A stretch of 64,000 bases of DNA from Bacillus atrophaeus. GTDB lineage: Bacteria; Bacillota; Bacilli; Bacillales; Bacillaceae. Below, piece by piece: positions 19,491 through 28,111 of the stretch. Made by a program: the position numbers and the translations under genes. Position 1 is the stretch's first letter, and each line of letters starts with the position of its first letter. The notes under the pieces were generated by a model that was not told where the DNA came from, searched no databases, and worked only from the letters and a program-made list of their open reading frames with translations. The stretch covers positions 1-64,000 of the forward strand of contig NZ_LSBB01000002.1 in assembly GCF_001584335.1 (NCBI RefSeq), read 5' to 3'.

Positions 19491-20354
19491 GTGAAATCAT
19501 TTACACGTTCGAAAGCCGCCGTGCTTATCTTGACGCTGGCTTTCTTTCTCATAACGGCAGCCTGCTCAGGCAAAGAAGAGGCTGATTCAAAAACATCAGA
19601 TTGGGATCAGATTAAGGAGAAAGGCAAGATTGTTGTCGCGACGTCTGGGACTTTGTATCCCACTTCGTATCACGATACGGAGTCAGGATCTGATAAACTG
19701 ACCGGCTACGAGGTGGAAGTTATTCGCGAGGCTGCAAAACGGCTGGGTGTGAAGGTTGAGTTTAAGGAAATGGGAATTGACGGGATGCTGACGGCTGTCA
19801 ACAGCGGACAGATTGACGCGGCGGCTAACGATATTGATGTCACGAAAGACCGCGAGAAAAAATTCGCGTTCTCCGCCCCATACAAATATTCATACGGGAC
19901 AGCTATTGTCAGAAAAGATGATTTGTCAGGCATTCACACGCTAAAAGACTTAAAAGGGAAAAAAGCGGCCGGCGCCGCAACCACTGTGTATATGGATGTC
20001 GCCCGTAAGTACGGGGCAGAAGAAGTCATTTACGACAATGCCACGAACGAGCAATATTTAAAAGATGTCGCAAATGGCCGCACGGATGTCATATTAAACG
20101 ACTATTACTTACAGGCGCTCGCGCTTGCTGCCTTTCCGGATCTTAACATTACGATCCATCCCGATATCAAATACATGCCGAATAAACAAGCGCTTGTCAT
20201 GAAGAAAAGCAATACAGAGCTTCAGAAAAAGATGAATCAAACGTTGAAAAAGATGGCAAAGGACGACACTATTACCAAGCTGTCAAAGAAGTTCTTTAAT
20301 AAAGCAGATGTATCAAAAAAATCGGATGTCGACGTCCAAGACGTTGACCTGTAA
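19491..20354 (+). CDS. yckB: Amino-acid ABC transporter, substrate-binding lipoprotein
   Basis: A 287-aa family-3 solute-binding protein. The lipoprotein signal ends LTLAFFLITAAC (lipid attachment at Cys 24), followed by a two-lobe binding fold: GKIVVATSGTLYPTSYHD, then GIDGMLTAVNSGQIDAAAND, then DLKGKKAAGAATTVYMD and TDVILNDYYLQAL. The start is GTG after GGAGG. It probably binds a polar amino acid or cystine-like substrate. It works with the permease yckA, 15 bases downstream; no ATPase gene is adjacent, so an unlinked ATPase must serve it. Confidence 0.92.
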   Translation: MKSFTRSKAAVLILTLAFFLITAACSGKEEADSKTSDWDQIKEKGKIVVATSGTLYPTSYHDTESGSDKLTGYEVEVIREAAKRLGVKVEFKEMGIDGMLTAVNSGQIDAAANDIDVTKDREKKFAFSAPYKYSYGTAIVRKDDLSGIHTLKDLKGKKAAGAATTVYMDVARKYGAEEVIYDNATNEQYLKDVANGRTDVILNDYYLQALALAAFPDLNITIHPDIKYMPNKQALVMKKSNTELQKKMNQTLKKMAKDDTITKLSKKFFNKADVSKKSDVDVQDVDL

Positions 20355-20369
20355 CACGAGGTTCAGGAT

Positions 20370-21047
20370 ATGTATACCATTCAATGGGAATATATTTTTA
20401 ACCTGAAACTTGCAATTGAATCATTTCCTTATGTGATCAAGGGAATCTGGTATACGCTGCTCATTTCATTTGTCAGTATGTTTGCCGGAACCATGCTCGG
20501 CTTGTTTATCTCACTTGCCAGAATGTCTAAGTTTGCTTTACTGAGGTGGCCCGCGAGGCTCTATATTTCCTTTATGCGCGGCGTACCGATTTTGGTGATT
20601 TTATTTATTCTTTATTTCGGCTTTCCTTATATCGGCATCGAGTTTTCCGCTGTCACTGCGGCCTTGCTCGGCTTCAGTCTCAATAGCGCTGCGTATATCG
20701 CAGAAATCAATCGTTCCGCTATCTCATCTGTCGATAAAGGCCAGTGGGAAGCGGCGGCTTCTCTCGGCCTGTCTTATTGGAAGACGATGAGAGGTGTCAT
20801 ATTGCCGCAATCTGTGCGGGTCGCGCTGCCTCCGCTTGCGAATGTTCTGCTCGATCTTATCAAAGCTTCTTCTCTTGCCGCGATGATTACTGTGCCGGAA
20901 CTGCTCCAGCATGCGAAAATCATCGGCGGCAGAGAGTTTGATTATATGACAATGTATATCCTGACAGCGCTTATTTATTGGGCGATATGCTCTGTTGCGG
21001 CGGCTTTTCAGAATATACTTGAGAAAAAATACGCGCATTACTTATGA
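20370..21047 (+). CDS. yckA: Amino-acid ABC transporter, permease
   Basis: A 225-aa HisM-type permease with about five membrane segments. The ATPase-contact (EAA) loop is AISSVDKGQWEAAASLGLSY, followed by ILPQSVRVALPPLANVLLDL and IKASSLAAMITVPELL, typical of polar amino-acid permeases. It is co-transcribed with yckB and ends at a terminator. Confidence 0.93.
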   Translation: MYTIQWEYIFNLKLAIESFPYVIKGIWYTLLISFVSMFAGTMLGLFISLARMSKFALLRWPARLYISFMRGVPILVILFILYFGFPYIGIEFSAVTAALLGFSLNSAAYIAEINRSAISSVDKGQWEAAASLGLSYWKTMRGVILPQSVRVALPPLANVLLDLIKASSLAAMITVPELLQHAKIIGGREFDYMTMYILTALIYWAICSVAAAFQNILEKKYAHYL

Positions 21048-21054
21048 TATGGCA

Positions 21055-21091
21055 GCCAGTTACGCATCACGAAGCGTGACTGGCGTTTTTT
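21055..21091 (+). terminator. yckBA terminator
   Basis: GCCAGTTACGC and GCGTGACTGGC arms (one mismatch) with an 8-nt loop, followed by GTTTTTTATA. Confidence 0.87.
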
Positions 21092-21194
21092 ATAATAGTT
21101 GTTCTTCAACCTTTACCATCAAAGGGCTCAAGTATTTAAACAAACGTTTCATTAAAATCAAAAAAGCCGCCTCCACAGGGGAGACGGGCAGTTT

Positions 21195-22397
21195 TTAATA
21201 CGCCTGATTGATATTCCAATTGAACGGATCCTCCAATTGCGACCAATCAGAATCAAACTCTGATTCAGTCAGCAGGCATTGATCAAGTTCTTTTGTAATG
21301 GCTTCCGGTTCCAAGTCCGTGCCGATAAAGACCAACTTTGTATGGCGGTCGCCGAACTCAATATCCCAATCATCCAAGATTTGCGGCTCTTGTTTTTTTA
21401 TTTGCTCCTGTTCAAGTTTCGGCATCGCTGCCACCCAATAGGATACCGGCTCAATCGTAACAGACGGGCCGGCTTGAGACATAAGCAAAGCGAGACTGTT
21501 ATGAGACGCGCACCAGGCTATCCCTTTCGCTCGTACAATATTTTCAGGCATTGAGTGGTGAACCCAGTTGTCAAAGCGGGCTGAATGAAACGGCAGACGT
21601 CTGGAGTACACAAATGAAGAAATGCCGTATTCCTCTGTTTCCGGTGTATGCTCCGCATGGCCGGCCGTCAGCTCTTTTATCCAGCCGGCAGATGCACTGG
21701 CTTCTTCAAAATGAAATAAGCCGGTATGTAAGATATCCTGCGGCTTGACGTTCCCTTTGACAGAACGGATGAGTTTGGCTCTAGGCTGCAGTGTGCGAAG
21801 CACTTTCTCAAGCTGAACAAGCTCTGATTCACTTACCAAGTCGCACTTGTTTAAAATCAAAACATCACAAAACTCAATTTGGTCAATCAATAAGTCAGCT
21901 ATTTCTCTCTCATCCTCCTCCCCAAGCGCTTCCTTACGGTCTAAGAGACTCTCGCCTGACTGAAAATCATGCCAGAAACGATTGGCGTCCACCACTGTCA
22001 CCATCGTGTCTAATTCACAAAATTGTGTGAGGTCTATTCCCATTTCTTCGTCTATATACGAAAAGGTCTGGGCAACCGGAATCGGTTCGCTGATTCCGGT
22101 TGACTCAATCACGATATAATCAAACCTTCCGTCTTTCGCCAGCTTTTCGACTTCTATGAGTAAATCTTCGCGGAGTGTGCAGCAAATACAGCCGTTTGAC
22201 ATTTCCACAAGCTTCTCATCTGTTCTGGAGAGTCCGCCTCCCTGCTTGACCAAACCCGCATCAATGTTCACTTCACTCATGTCATTTACAATCACCGCAA
22301 TTTTTAAGCCTTCACGGTTTTGCAGAATGCTATTTAAAAGTGTTGTTTTTCCCGCGCCAAGATACCCGCTTAATACTGTAACCGGAATTTTATTCAT
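21195..22397 (-). CDS. yciC: Zinc metallochaperone GTPase YciC (COG0523)
   Basis: A 400-aa G3E-family GTPase that helps supply zinc under limitation. Walker A is VLSGYLGAGKTTLLNSIL, the metal site of the family is GCICCTLREDL, the Walker B-type segment is YIVIESTGISEP, and the guanine specificity motif is ILNKCDLV. The C-terminal CobW domain follows (SFVYSRRLPFHSARF). The ATG at 22397 has AAAGGAGG. The gene is third in the yciABC order, with its own Zur-like site upstream at 22587-22601. Confidence 0.93.
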   Translation of the reverse strand: MNKIPVTVLSGYLGAGKTTLLNSILQNREGLKIAVIVNDMSEVNIDAGLVKQGGGLSRTDEKLVEMSNGCICCTLREDLLIEVEKLAKDGRFDYIVIESTGISEPIPVAQTFSYIDEEMGIDLTQFCELDTMVTVVDANRFWHDFQSGESLLDRKEALGEEDEREIADLLIDQIEFCDVLILNKCDLVSESELVQLEKVLRTLQPRAKLIRSVKGNVKPQDILHTGLFHFEEASASAGWIKELTAGHAEHTPETEEYGISSFVYSRRLPFHSARFDNWVHHSMPENIVRAKGIAWCASHNSLALLMSQAGPSVTIEPVSYWVAAMPKLEQEQIKKQEPQILDDWDIEFGDRHTKLVFIGTDLEPEAITKELDQCLLTESEFDSDWSQLEDPFNWNINQAY

Positions 22398-22586
22398 GAG
22401 AATGTCCTCCTTTACTCCATAACAAAATAGAATCATTACGATTTAATTCGTATGCTTTGCCGAACCTGCGCTGCGAATGCGGTCGGTATTTCTCTTCCAG
22501 CTTTCCTGCGACCGGTCGTGAGGTACAGTGGTCGTTGATTGACCCCCGCCTTTCACCTTGTGATTCCGCTGCCATTCACGAACAAA

Positions 22587-22601
22587 ACGTAATTGTTACG
22601 A
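22587..22601. promoter_or_regulatory. Zur box upstream of yciC
   Basis: ACGTAATTGTTACGA differs from the Zur consensus TCGTAATnATTACGA at two positions. It lies about 190 bp before the yciC start. A half-site, ATTACGATTT, is at 22436-22445, close to the promoter. A near and a far Zur site are known for B. subtilis yciC. Confidence 0.75.
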
Positions 22602-22670
22602 TTTAACTCAATCGTATGTTCTTTTATTCTTTTTGTCAAGCCGATACTAAACAAAAAGCCTTTTCTCTTA

Positions 22671-23270
22671 TCAGCTGATCACCACTTTTGTTTTTTCAGG
22701 TATGTTTTCATATATCCATTTTGCATCTGGGATCGTAAGCCTGATACACCCGTGGGATGCTTTTGTTCCTAATTGTTTGGCTTCTTTTTCAATCACCTTT
22801 TTATCCTCGGTCATTGGGACGCTGTGGAATAGGAATTCTCCGTGGTTTTTCCATGACACCCAATATTTTGCGCCTTCCTGATATCCTTGGGAAAAGAACC
22901 ACTCCCCCCGTTCAGGTTCAACATAGTAAGTACCCTTTGGCGTTGAATCGTCATCCGTTTGATCGAGCCCGGACGAGATGATCATCGTATAAATTGTTTT
23001 GCTGCCTTCTTTTATATAAGCCTCTTGTTTTTTCGCAGACACATCAATCCAAATGGAATCTTTATGTTTAATGTCAGGATATTCCCCGCCTGAGGGCTTT
23101 GTCCAATCTATTTTTTCTCTTGCTGATACGGTTTTGCCCTTTTCATTAGAGTTGCTTGTTTCAGAGCTTGCCTGTTCCGTTTCATGATGTTGTTGTGAGC
23201 AAGCCGCCAGCAGGCTGGCTGGCAATAGGACAGCCAGCATCAATAATACAATCCGCCGCGTTTGTTTCAT
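22671..23270 (-). CDS. yciB: L,D-transpeptidase-family lipoprotein YciB
   Basis: A 199-aa lipoprotein: signal MLAVLLPASLLAAC with lipid attachment at Cys 24, a short charged linker, then a YkuD domain. The catalytic motif is LGTKASHGCIRLTIPDA, with Cys near residue 176 and an upstream histidine in LFHSVPM. It would cross-link or modify peptidoglycan on the outer face of the membrane; the exact reaction is unknown. It lies between folEB and yciC in a zinc-regulated set, so it may be part of the low-zinc response. Confidence 0.88.
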   Translation of the reverse strand: MKQTRRIVLLMLAVLLPASLLAACSQQHHETEQASSETSNSNEKGKTVSAREKIDWTKPSGGEYPDIKHKDSIWIDVSAKKQEAYIKEGSKTIYTMIISSGLDQTDDDSTPKGTYYVEPERGEWFFSQGYQEGAKYWVSWKNHGEFLFHSVPMTEDKKVIEKEAKQLGTKASHGCIRLTIPDAKWIYENIPEKTKVVIS

Positions 23271-23349
23271 TTACAATCCTCCCTCACTTACAATCTATAA
23301 ATCTTCATCTTGACGTTTTTACAGCCCGCTTCTGTCAAAGCACAAGGAT

Positions 23350-24249
23350 TTATTTAGAAAAACTCAGCTTCGCATAGGCATCGTGCAGGTGAATGGATTC
23401 TTCATTGTGACATTCAATCTCAAAAGCTGACACCCAATCAAGCTCGTACAAATCAGCGGCAATAAGACGAATGAGATCCTCGACAAACCTTGGATTTTCA
23501 TAAGCTGTTTCTGTTACTGCTTTTTCATCAGGCCGCTTCAAGACAGGGTGAAGCATGGCACTCGCATTTGATTCCGCCGCATGCAAAAGATCCGTTTTGA
23601 AATCCTTCGGCAATGGCGCTTCCGGGTGTATGTCGGCCAGAATGTTGACCGTCCCTCTTTGATTATGGGCGCTGTATTCACTGATTTCCTTAGAGCAAGG
23701 GCAAAGGGTCGTGACTTTTGCTGAGATGCCGACACGCTGAAGGTACGGCAGGTCCTCTTGATACGTCATGTGAATCGTTATATCAGCATGCATCAATCCC
23801 GCTTTTTGCAGCATCGGGCTTTTCCGTTCAAAATACCAAGGAAACCGCACCTCAACCGCAGCAGACATCTGATTCATCTTCTCCGCCAGCTCTTTCGTAA
23901 ACTGCTGGAGAGAGTCTAATGAGAGAACCCATCCTCTTTGATGATAGTCTTGAAGCTGTTCTGTTAACCGGCTCATATTAATGCCCTTTTGATTCCGCTT
24001 CAGATTGGTGGCCATTGTAAAATTCCCGACCGTGGCCTGTTCAAAAGGCTCCATGGCTGAAGTGATCGACATCGGGTGAGACACATTGGATACCCCTACA
24101 TGATCAATCTCAAAAAAATAATCCTTGTTGGTATTTTGAAGGTCCTTCATTTTCTCCTTTTCAACAGGCTTTTCGCCTTTGACAGGATCAACCGAACCGA
24201 AATATTGATGGCGCTCCGCCTTTTTCGGCAGCATGATGTTTCGTTTCAA
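23350..24249 (-). CDS. folEB: GTP cyclohydrolase FolE2 (type IB)
   Basis: A 299-aa GTP cyclohydrolase IB (yciA), which makes dihydroneopterin triphosphate for folate when zinc is too scarce for the zinc-dependent FolE. Family motifs: RHQYFGSVDPVKGEKP, DIDHVGVSNVSHPMS-like segment, KVTTLCPCSKEIS (metal-site cysteine) and HNQRGTVNILADI. The start is taken as TTG with GGAG at 8 nt; the ATG five codons on would be too far. A Zur box lies 26-40 bp upstream. Confidence 0.92.
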   Translation of the reverse strand: MKRNIMLPKKAERHQYFGSVDPVKGEKPVEKEKMKDLQNTNKDYFFEIDHVGVSNVSHPMSITSAMEPFEQATVGNFTMATNLKRNQKGINMSRLTEQLQDYHQRGWVLSLDSLQQFTKELAEKMNQMSAAVEVRFPWYFERKSPMLQKAGLMHADITIHMTYQEDLPYLQRVGISAKVTTLCPCSKEISEYSAHNQRGTVNILADIHPEAPLPKDFKTDLLHAAESNASAMLHPVLKRPDEKAVTETAYENPRFVEDLIRLIAADLYELDWVSAFEIECHNEESIHLHDAYAKLSFSK

Positions 24250-24274
24250 TAAGAAAACTCCTCTCTCTAACAAA

Positions 24275-24289
24275 TCGTAATAATTACTA
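24275..24289. promoter_or_regulatory. Zur box of folEB (yciABC)
   Basis: TCGTAATAATTACTA matches TCGTAATnATTACGA at all but one position and is flanked by AAA and TTT as in the extended consensus. It predicts repression of yciA when zinc is plentiful. Confidence 0.88.
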
Positions 24290-24340
24290 TTTATTTTGAT
24301 GATTTCCCTTGTTAAAATCAAGAGAAATGTTGAATGACAC

Positions 24341-24368
24341 AAAAAAAAGACCCGTAACAAAACAGGTC
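24341..24368 (-). terminator. nasA terminator
   Basis: GACCTG and CGGGTC arms (one G-U pair) with a TTTTGTTA loop, followed by eight U on the minus strand, 25 bases after the nasA stop. Confidence 0.8.
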
Positions 24369-24393
24369 CCGCAAAACTGCCAGACGGTCCAGA

Positions 24394-25602
24394 CTAAGAA
24401 GCATCGGCCGGCTCGCTGCCAGCGCGCCACGCCTTTCTCCAGTAATATCCCGCCCCAAGCACAAGTCCGAAAGCCAGCAATGCGATACATGAAAATGTGA
24501 TAAATCCAATGGCATAAGAACCGGTCATCTGTTTTAACGTTCCTAAAATGTTCGGCAGAAAGAATCCTCCGATGCCACCTGCAGCCCCGACGATGCCCGT
24601 CACCATTCCAATTTCTTTTCGAAAACGCTGCGGGACTAGCTGAAATACTGCCCCGTTCCCCATTCCAAGCCCCATCATTCCGATAAATAAAAGAACAATC
24701 ACGATGGAGAGAGACGGAAGACTGCTGACCCCGGCCATACAGAAGGCTACAACGATAAACAATACTGAAAGAACCTTAGTGCCCCCGATCCGGTCCGAAA
24801 TCCAGCCTCCCACAGGCCGGAAGAAGCTCCCTGCGGCTACGCATAATGTCACGAAATCACCCGCGTGAATTTTCGATAATTGGTATTGATCGACGAAGAA
24901 AATAGCTAAAAAGCTGGAAAGGCCAACAAAACCGCCGAATGTGACACTGTAAAGCAGACAGAAAAACCACGTTTCCTTTTGCGTAAACACGTGCAGATAG
25001 TTTTTCAGCGGCTGCGGCGCAGGCTGTGAAGGGGAATCCTTGGCAAAGGCGACAAACATGATAAAGACGATAGCAAGAGGAATAAGAGCGATTCCCATTA
25101 CACTGTGCCAGCCAAACTGTTCTGCAAGACGGGGGCCAAACAGCGTTGCGAACAGGGTGCCGCTGTTCCCCGCACCGGCAATCCCCATTGCGAGCCCCTG
25201 AAGATGCGGCGGATACCATCTGCTTGCCATCGGCAGTGCAACTGCGAAGCTTGCGCCTGCCACTCCCAGAAGAATCCCGATAGCATAAAGCTCAGGAAGA
25301 GAGCGCCCCCCGACCGTTCCCCAAAGCAATGGAACCATGGTCACGAGCATGCCGATCACTGCTGTTTTTTTCGGACCAATTCTGTCAGTCATGACGCCTA
25401 AAATCAACCGAAACACCGAGCCTGATAAAATCGGAACAGCAACCACAAACCCTTTCTCAAAAGGTGAAAGTCCAAAATCCTGAGAAATATATACGCCAAG
25501 CGCACCCAGCATCACCCAAATCATAAAACTTACGTCAAAGTATAAAAAAGAACAGGCCAAAGTGGATGGATGTCCGCTTGTTTTGAGATCCGACAGCTTC
25601 AT
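24394..25602 (-). CDS. nasA: Nitrate/nitrite transporter NasA
   Basis: A 402-aa major-facilitator nitrate transporter of the NNP family with about 12 membrane segments. Family signatures: [20 protein letters not shown] and [17 protein letters not shown] (the glycine-rich nitrate signatures), and [15 protein letters not shown] between segments 2 and 3. It imports nitrate for the reductases encoded by divergent nasBC and nasDE. GGAGAGGGGA precedes the ATG. Confidence 0.95.
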   Translation of the reverse strand: MKLSDLKTSGHPSTLACSFLYFDVSFMIWVMLGALGVYISQDFGLSPFEKGFVVAVPILSGSVFRLILGVMTDRIGPKKTAVIGMLVTMVPLLWGTVGGRSLPELYAIGILLGVAGASFAVALPMASRWYPPHLQGLAMGIAGAGNSGTLFATLFGPRLAEQFGWHSVMGIALIPLAIVFIMFVAFAKDSPSQPAPQPLKNYLHVFTQKETWFFCLLYSVTFGGFVGLSSFLAIFFVDQYQLSKIHAGDFVTLCVAAGSFFRPVGGWISDRIGGTKVLSVLFIVVAFCMAGVSSLPSLSIVIVLLFIGMMGLGMGNGAVFQLVPQRFRKEIGMVTGIVGAAGGIGGFFLPNILGTLKQMTGSYAIGFITFSCIALLAFGLVLGAGYYWRKAWRAGSEPADAS

Positions 25603-25683
25603 AACATTCCCCTCTCCAATCGTTTTTTATTTTAAATTTTCTGAATTAAGAATATCTGAGTGCAATTTTTCGGAAAAGACATG

Positions 25684-25700
25684 TGTAAGTAAATGTGACA
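25684..25700. promoter_or_regulatory. TnrA box between nasA and nasB
   Basis: TGTAAGTAAATGTGACA matches TGTnAnAwwwTnTnACA at all but one fixed position (T for A at position 7). It lies midway in the nasA-nasB divergent region and should activate both directions under nitrogen limitation. Confidence 0.88.
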
Positions 25701-25782
25701 CGTTTAATGCGTTAGCAATGTAATATGCCATAATTCTTAAAAAGAGAGTTTTTACAAGCGGCGTTATGAGGAGGTCTGGCAA

Positions 25783-28095
25783 ATGAATAAGCAAACGCTG
25801 ATTTTAATAGGGAATGGCATGGCTGGCGTCCGCTGTATTGAAGAAATTGTAAAGCTTGATAGCAGCGCCTTTGAGATTGTCATTATCGGAAGTGAACCGC
25901 ATGTCAACTACAATCGAATTCTATTGTCCTCCGTTTTGCAGGGTGAAGCCTCACTGGATGAGATTACACTGAACAATAGCAACTGGTACGCCACACATGG
26001 AATCACCCTTTATACAGGAGAAACTGTTGTTGATATAGATACAGATAAGCAGATCGTTATCACAGACCAAAAGCGCAGCTTGTCTTACGATAAGCTGATT
26101 GTAGCTACAGGCTCAACACCTTATATTCTCCCAATACCCGGACATGACAAAGAAGGCGTATACAGTTTTCGGACAATAGAAGATTGCCAGTCATTTATAA
26201 AGATTGCCAGACATTATCAAAAAGCGGCCGTCATCGGCGCCGGGATATTGGGCCTTGAGGCAGCAATCGGCTTAAAAAAACTCGGAATGGACGTAAACGT
26301 TATTCATCACTCTTTCTCCATTATGCAAAAACAGCTGGATCAAACAGCGTCACATATGCTGAAATCAGCGTTGGAACGAAAAGGGCTGGCCTTCCTATTA
26401 CAAAAAGATACTGAAGCTATTTTAGGAAACTCGCGGGCAAGCGGCGTCCGCTTTACAGACGGTTCATCCATAGAGGCCGATTTAATTGTGATGGCAGCGG
26501 GCGTCAGACCCAATATTCAATTGGCCGCATCTGCAGGCATCTCAACAAACCGCGGCATCATCATTAATGAATACATGCAGACCAGCATGCCGAATGTGTA
26601 TGCCGTTGGAGAATGCGCTGAACATAAAGGGATCGTATACGGCCTGGTAGCGCCGCTTTATGAACAAGGAAAAGCCCTCGCAACACACATTTGCGGCGTT
26701 CTCGGCGAGGGGTATCAAGGTACTCCCCAGTCAGCCGCGTTAAAAATAGCAGGCATTGAAGTTTGGTCAGCAGGCAAGGTACACGCAGACGAAACCACAA
26801 CAAGCATCCAGCTCTATGACGAACAAGCCGGCATTTACAAAAAAGCGCTATTCCAAGATGATAAGCTGTCCGGCGTTATTTTATTCGGAGACACTCGTGA
26901 CAAACAGCAGCTTCTCGACAGTCTGCTCAAACAAAGAGACATTTCAATTGTCAAAAAACAACTCATTGAACCGAATCAAACCGCAAACGTATTCGAATCG
27001 ATGCCTGCCAGTGAAACCATTTGCCAATGCAACTCCGTGACGAAAGGTTCGATGATGGAGGCCGTTAACACAAAAGGCCTGAAGACAGTCGAGGAAGTCA
27101 GAAACTGCACAAAGGCGTCAGGCTCTTGCGGAGGATGCAAGCCGCTCGTTGAGGAGCTTCTGGCATACGTGTTAAGCGGCGAACATAAAGAAAAAGCGGG
27201 CAAACCGCCGTTTTGCGGATGTACCGGCTTCACTGAAGAAGAAATCATAGCCGAACTGCAGCGCCGTCCGTTCACTGCTCCGGCAGAGGTCATGAATCAT
27301 CTGGGCTGGAAAACGGAAAACGGCTGCCAAACCTGCATTCCGGCGATTCAATACTACTTAGGAATGATACGGCCGGACCTCGTGCAAAACCATGAAACAG
27401 CCATGAAAAAAGGAGATACATGCACCCTGATCCCCCAAATGTACGGCGGGCTGACCAATGCGGAGGAATTAAGAAGGATAGCCGACATCATTGAAATATA
27501 CAACATCCCAAGCGTTTCAATCACTCACAGCCAAAGACTGCGGCTCTCCGGAATCAAACCGGACGATCTCCCAAACATCCGGCAAGCCTTACAAATGCCG
27601 ATTTGCTCCAATCATCACTACACGGTGCATAGCGTGACATCCTGTACGTGCGGTCAAAACAGTTCCTTTCAAACGCTGGCAGCCAGCATAGAAAAGAAAA
27701 TCGAAAACCTCTCCATGCCGGCTCCGGTTTCGATCAGTCTATCCTGCGAAAAGGACTGCGAAGATGCGGCCATACAAGATATCGGTGCCATTCAAACCAA
27801 TGAAGGCTGGGACATATACGCCGGCGGCCGCCGAGGAACACATGCACATGCCGGAGAACTGCTTTGCGTTACTGAGAATCAAAAAGACACTGCAAACATG
27901 ATCAAATGTCTTCTTCAATATTACCGAGAAACGGCAAATTACTCAGAAGTACTTCATCAATGGATGAGCCGCCTCGGCATCATTCATATCAGAGAGATTT
28001 TGTTTGATCAGGATATGCGGATACAGCTTCTTGAAAGTCTTGAAACAGACGTGTCACTGATTCAAAATCCGCTTACACATGTAAAGCGCTCATAA
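25783..28095 (+). CDS. nasB: Assimilatory nitrate reductase, electron-transfer subunit
   Basis: A 770-aa flavoprotein that passes electrons from NADH to NasC. An N-terminal pyridine nucleotide-disulfide oxidoreductase domain (ILIGNGMAGVRCIEE; AAVIGAGILGLEAAIGL; PNVYAVGECAEHKG) is followed by two BFD-like iron-sulfur segments: CQCNSVTKG with CTKASGSCGGC near 410-450, and CGCTGF with CQTCIPAI near 490-530. A C-terminal nitrite reductase-like region follows. In that last region the siroheme-cluster cysteines present in NasD are missing (CEKDCEDAA stands where NasD has CPRNCAESG; CTCGQNSS replaces CVGEQFC), so it is a degenerate paralogue of NasD. It is followed by nasC after 16 bases. Confidence 0.95.
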   Translation: MNKQTLILIGNGMAGVRCIEEIVKLDSSAFEIVIIGSEPHVNYNRILLSSVLQGEASLDEITLNNSNWYATHGITLYTGETVVDIDTDKQIVITDQKRSLSYDKLIVATGSTPYILPIPGHDKEGVYSFRTIEDCQSFIKIARHYQKAAVIGAGILGLEAAIGLKKLGMDVNVIHHSFSIMQKQLDQTASHMLKSALERKGLAFLLQKDTEAILGNSRASGVRFTDGSSIEADLIVMAAGVRPNIQLAASAGISTNRGIIINEYMQTSMPNVYAVGECAEHKGIVYGLVAPLYEQGKALATHICGVLGEGYQGTPQSAALKIAGIEVWSAGKVHADETTTSIQLYDEQAGIYKKALFQDDKLSGVILFGDTRDKQQLLDSLLKQRDISIVKKQLIEPNQTANVFESMPASETICQCNSVTKGSMMEAVNTKGLKTVEEVRNCTKASGSCGGCKPLVEELLAYVLSGEHKEKAGKPPFCGCTGFTEEEIIAELQRRPFTAPAEVMNHLGWKTENGCQTCIPAIQYYLGMIRPDLVQNHETAMKKGDTCTLIPQMYGGLTNAEELRRIADIIEIYNIPSVSITHSQRLRLSGIKPDDLPNIRQALQMPICSNHHYTVHSVTSCTCGQNSSFQTLAASIEKKIENLSMPAPVSISLSCEKDCEDAAIQDIGAIQTNEGWDIYAGGRRGTHAHAGELLCVTENQKDTANMIKCLLQYYRETANYSEVLHQWMSRLGIIHIREILFDQDMRIQLLESLETDVSLIQNPLTHVKRS

Positions 28096-28111
28096 GAAAG
28101 GGTGAGGCATT

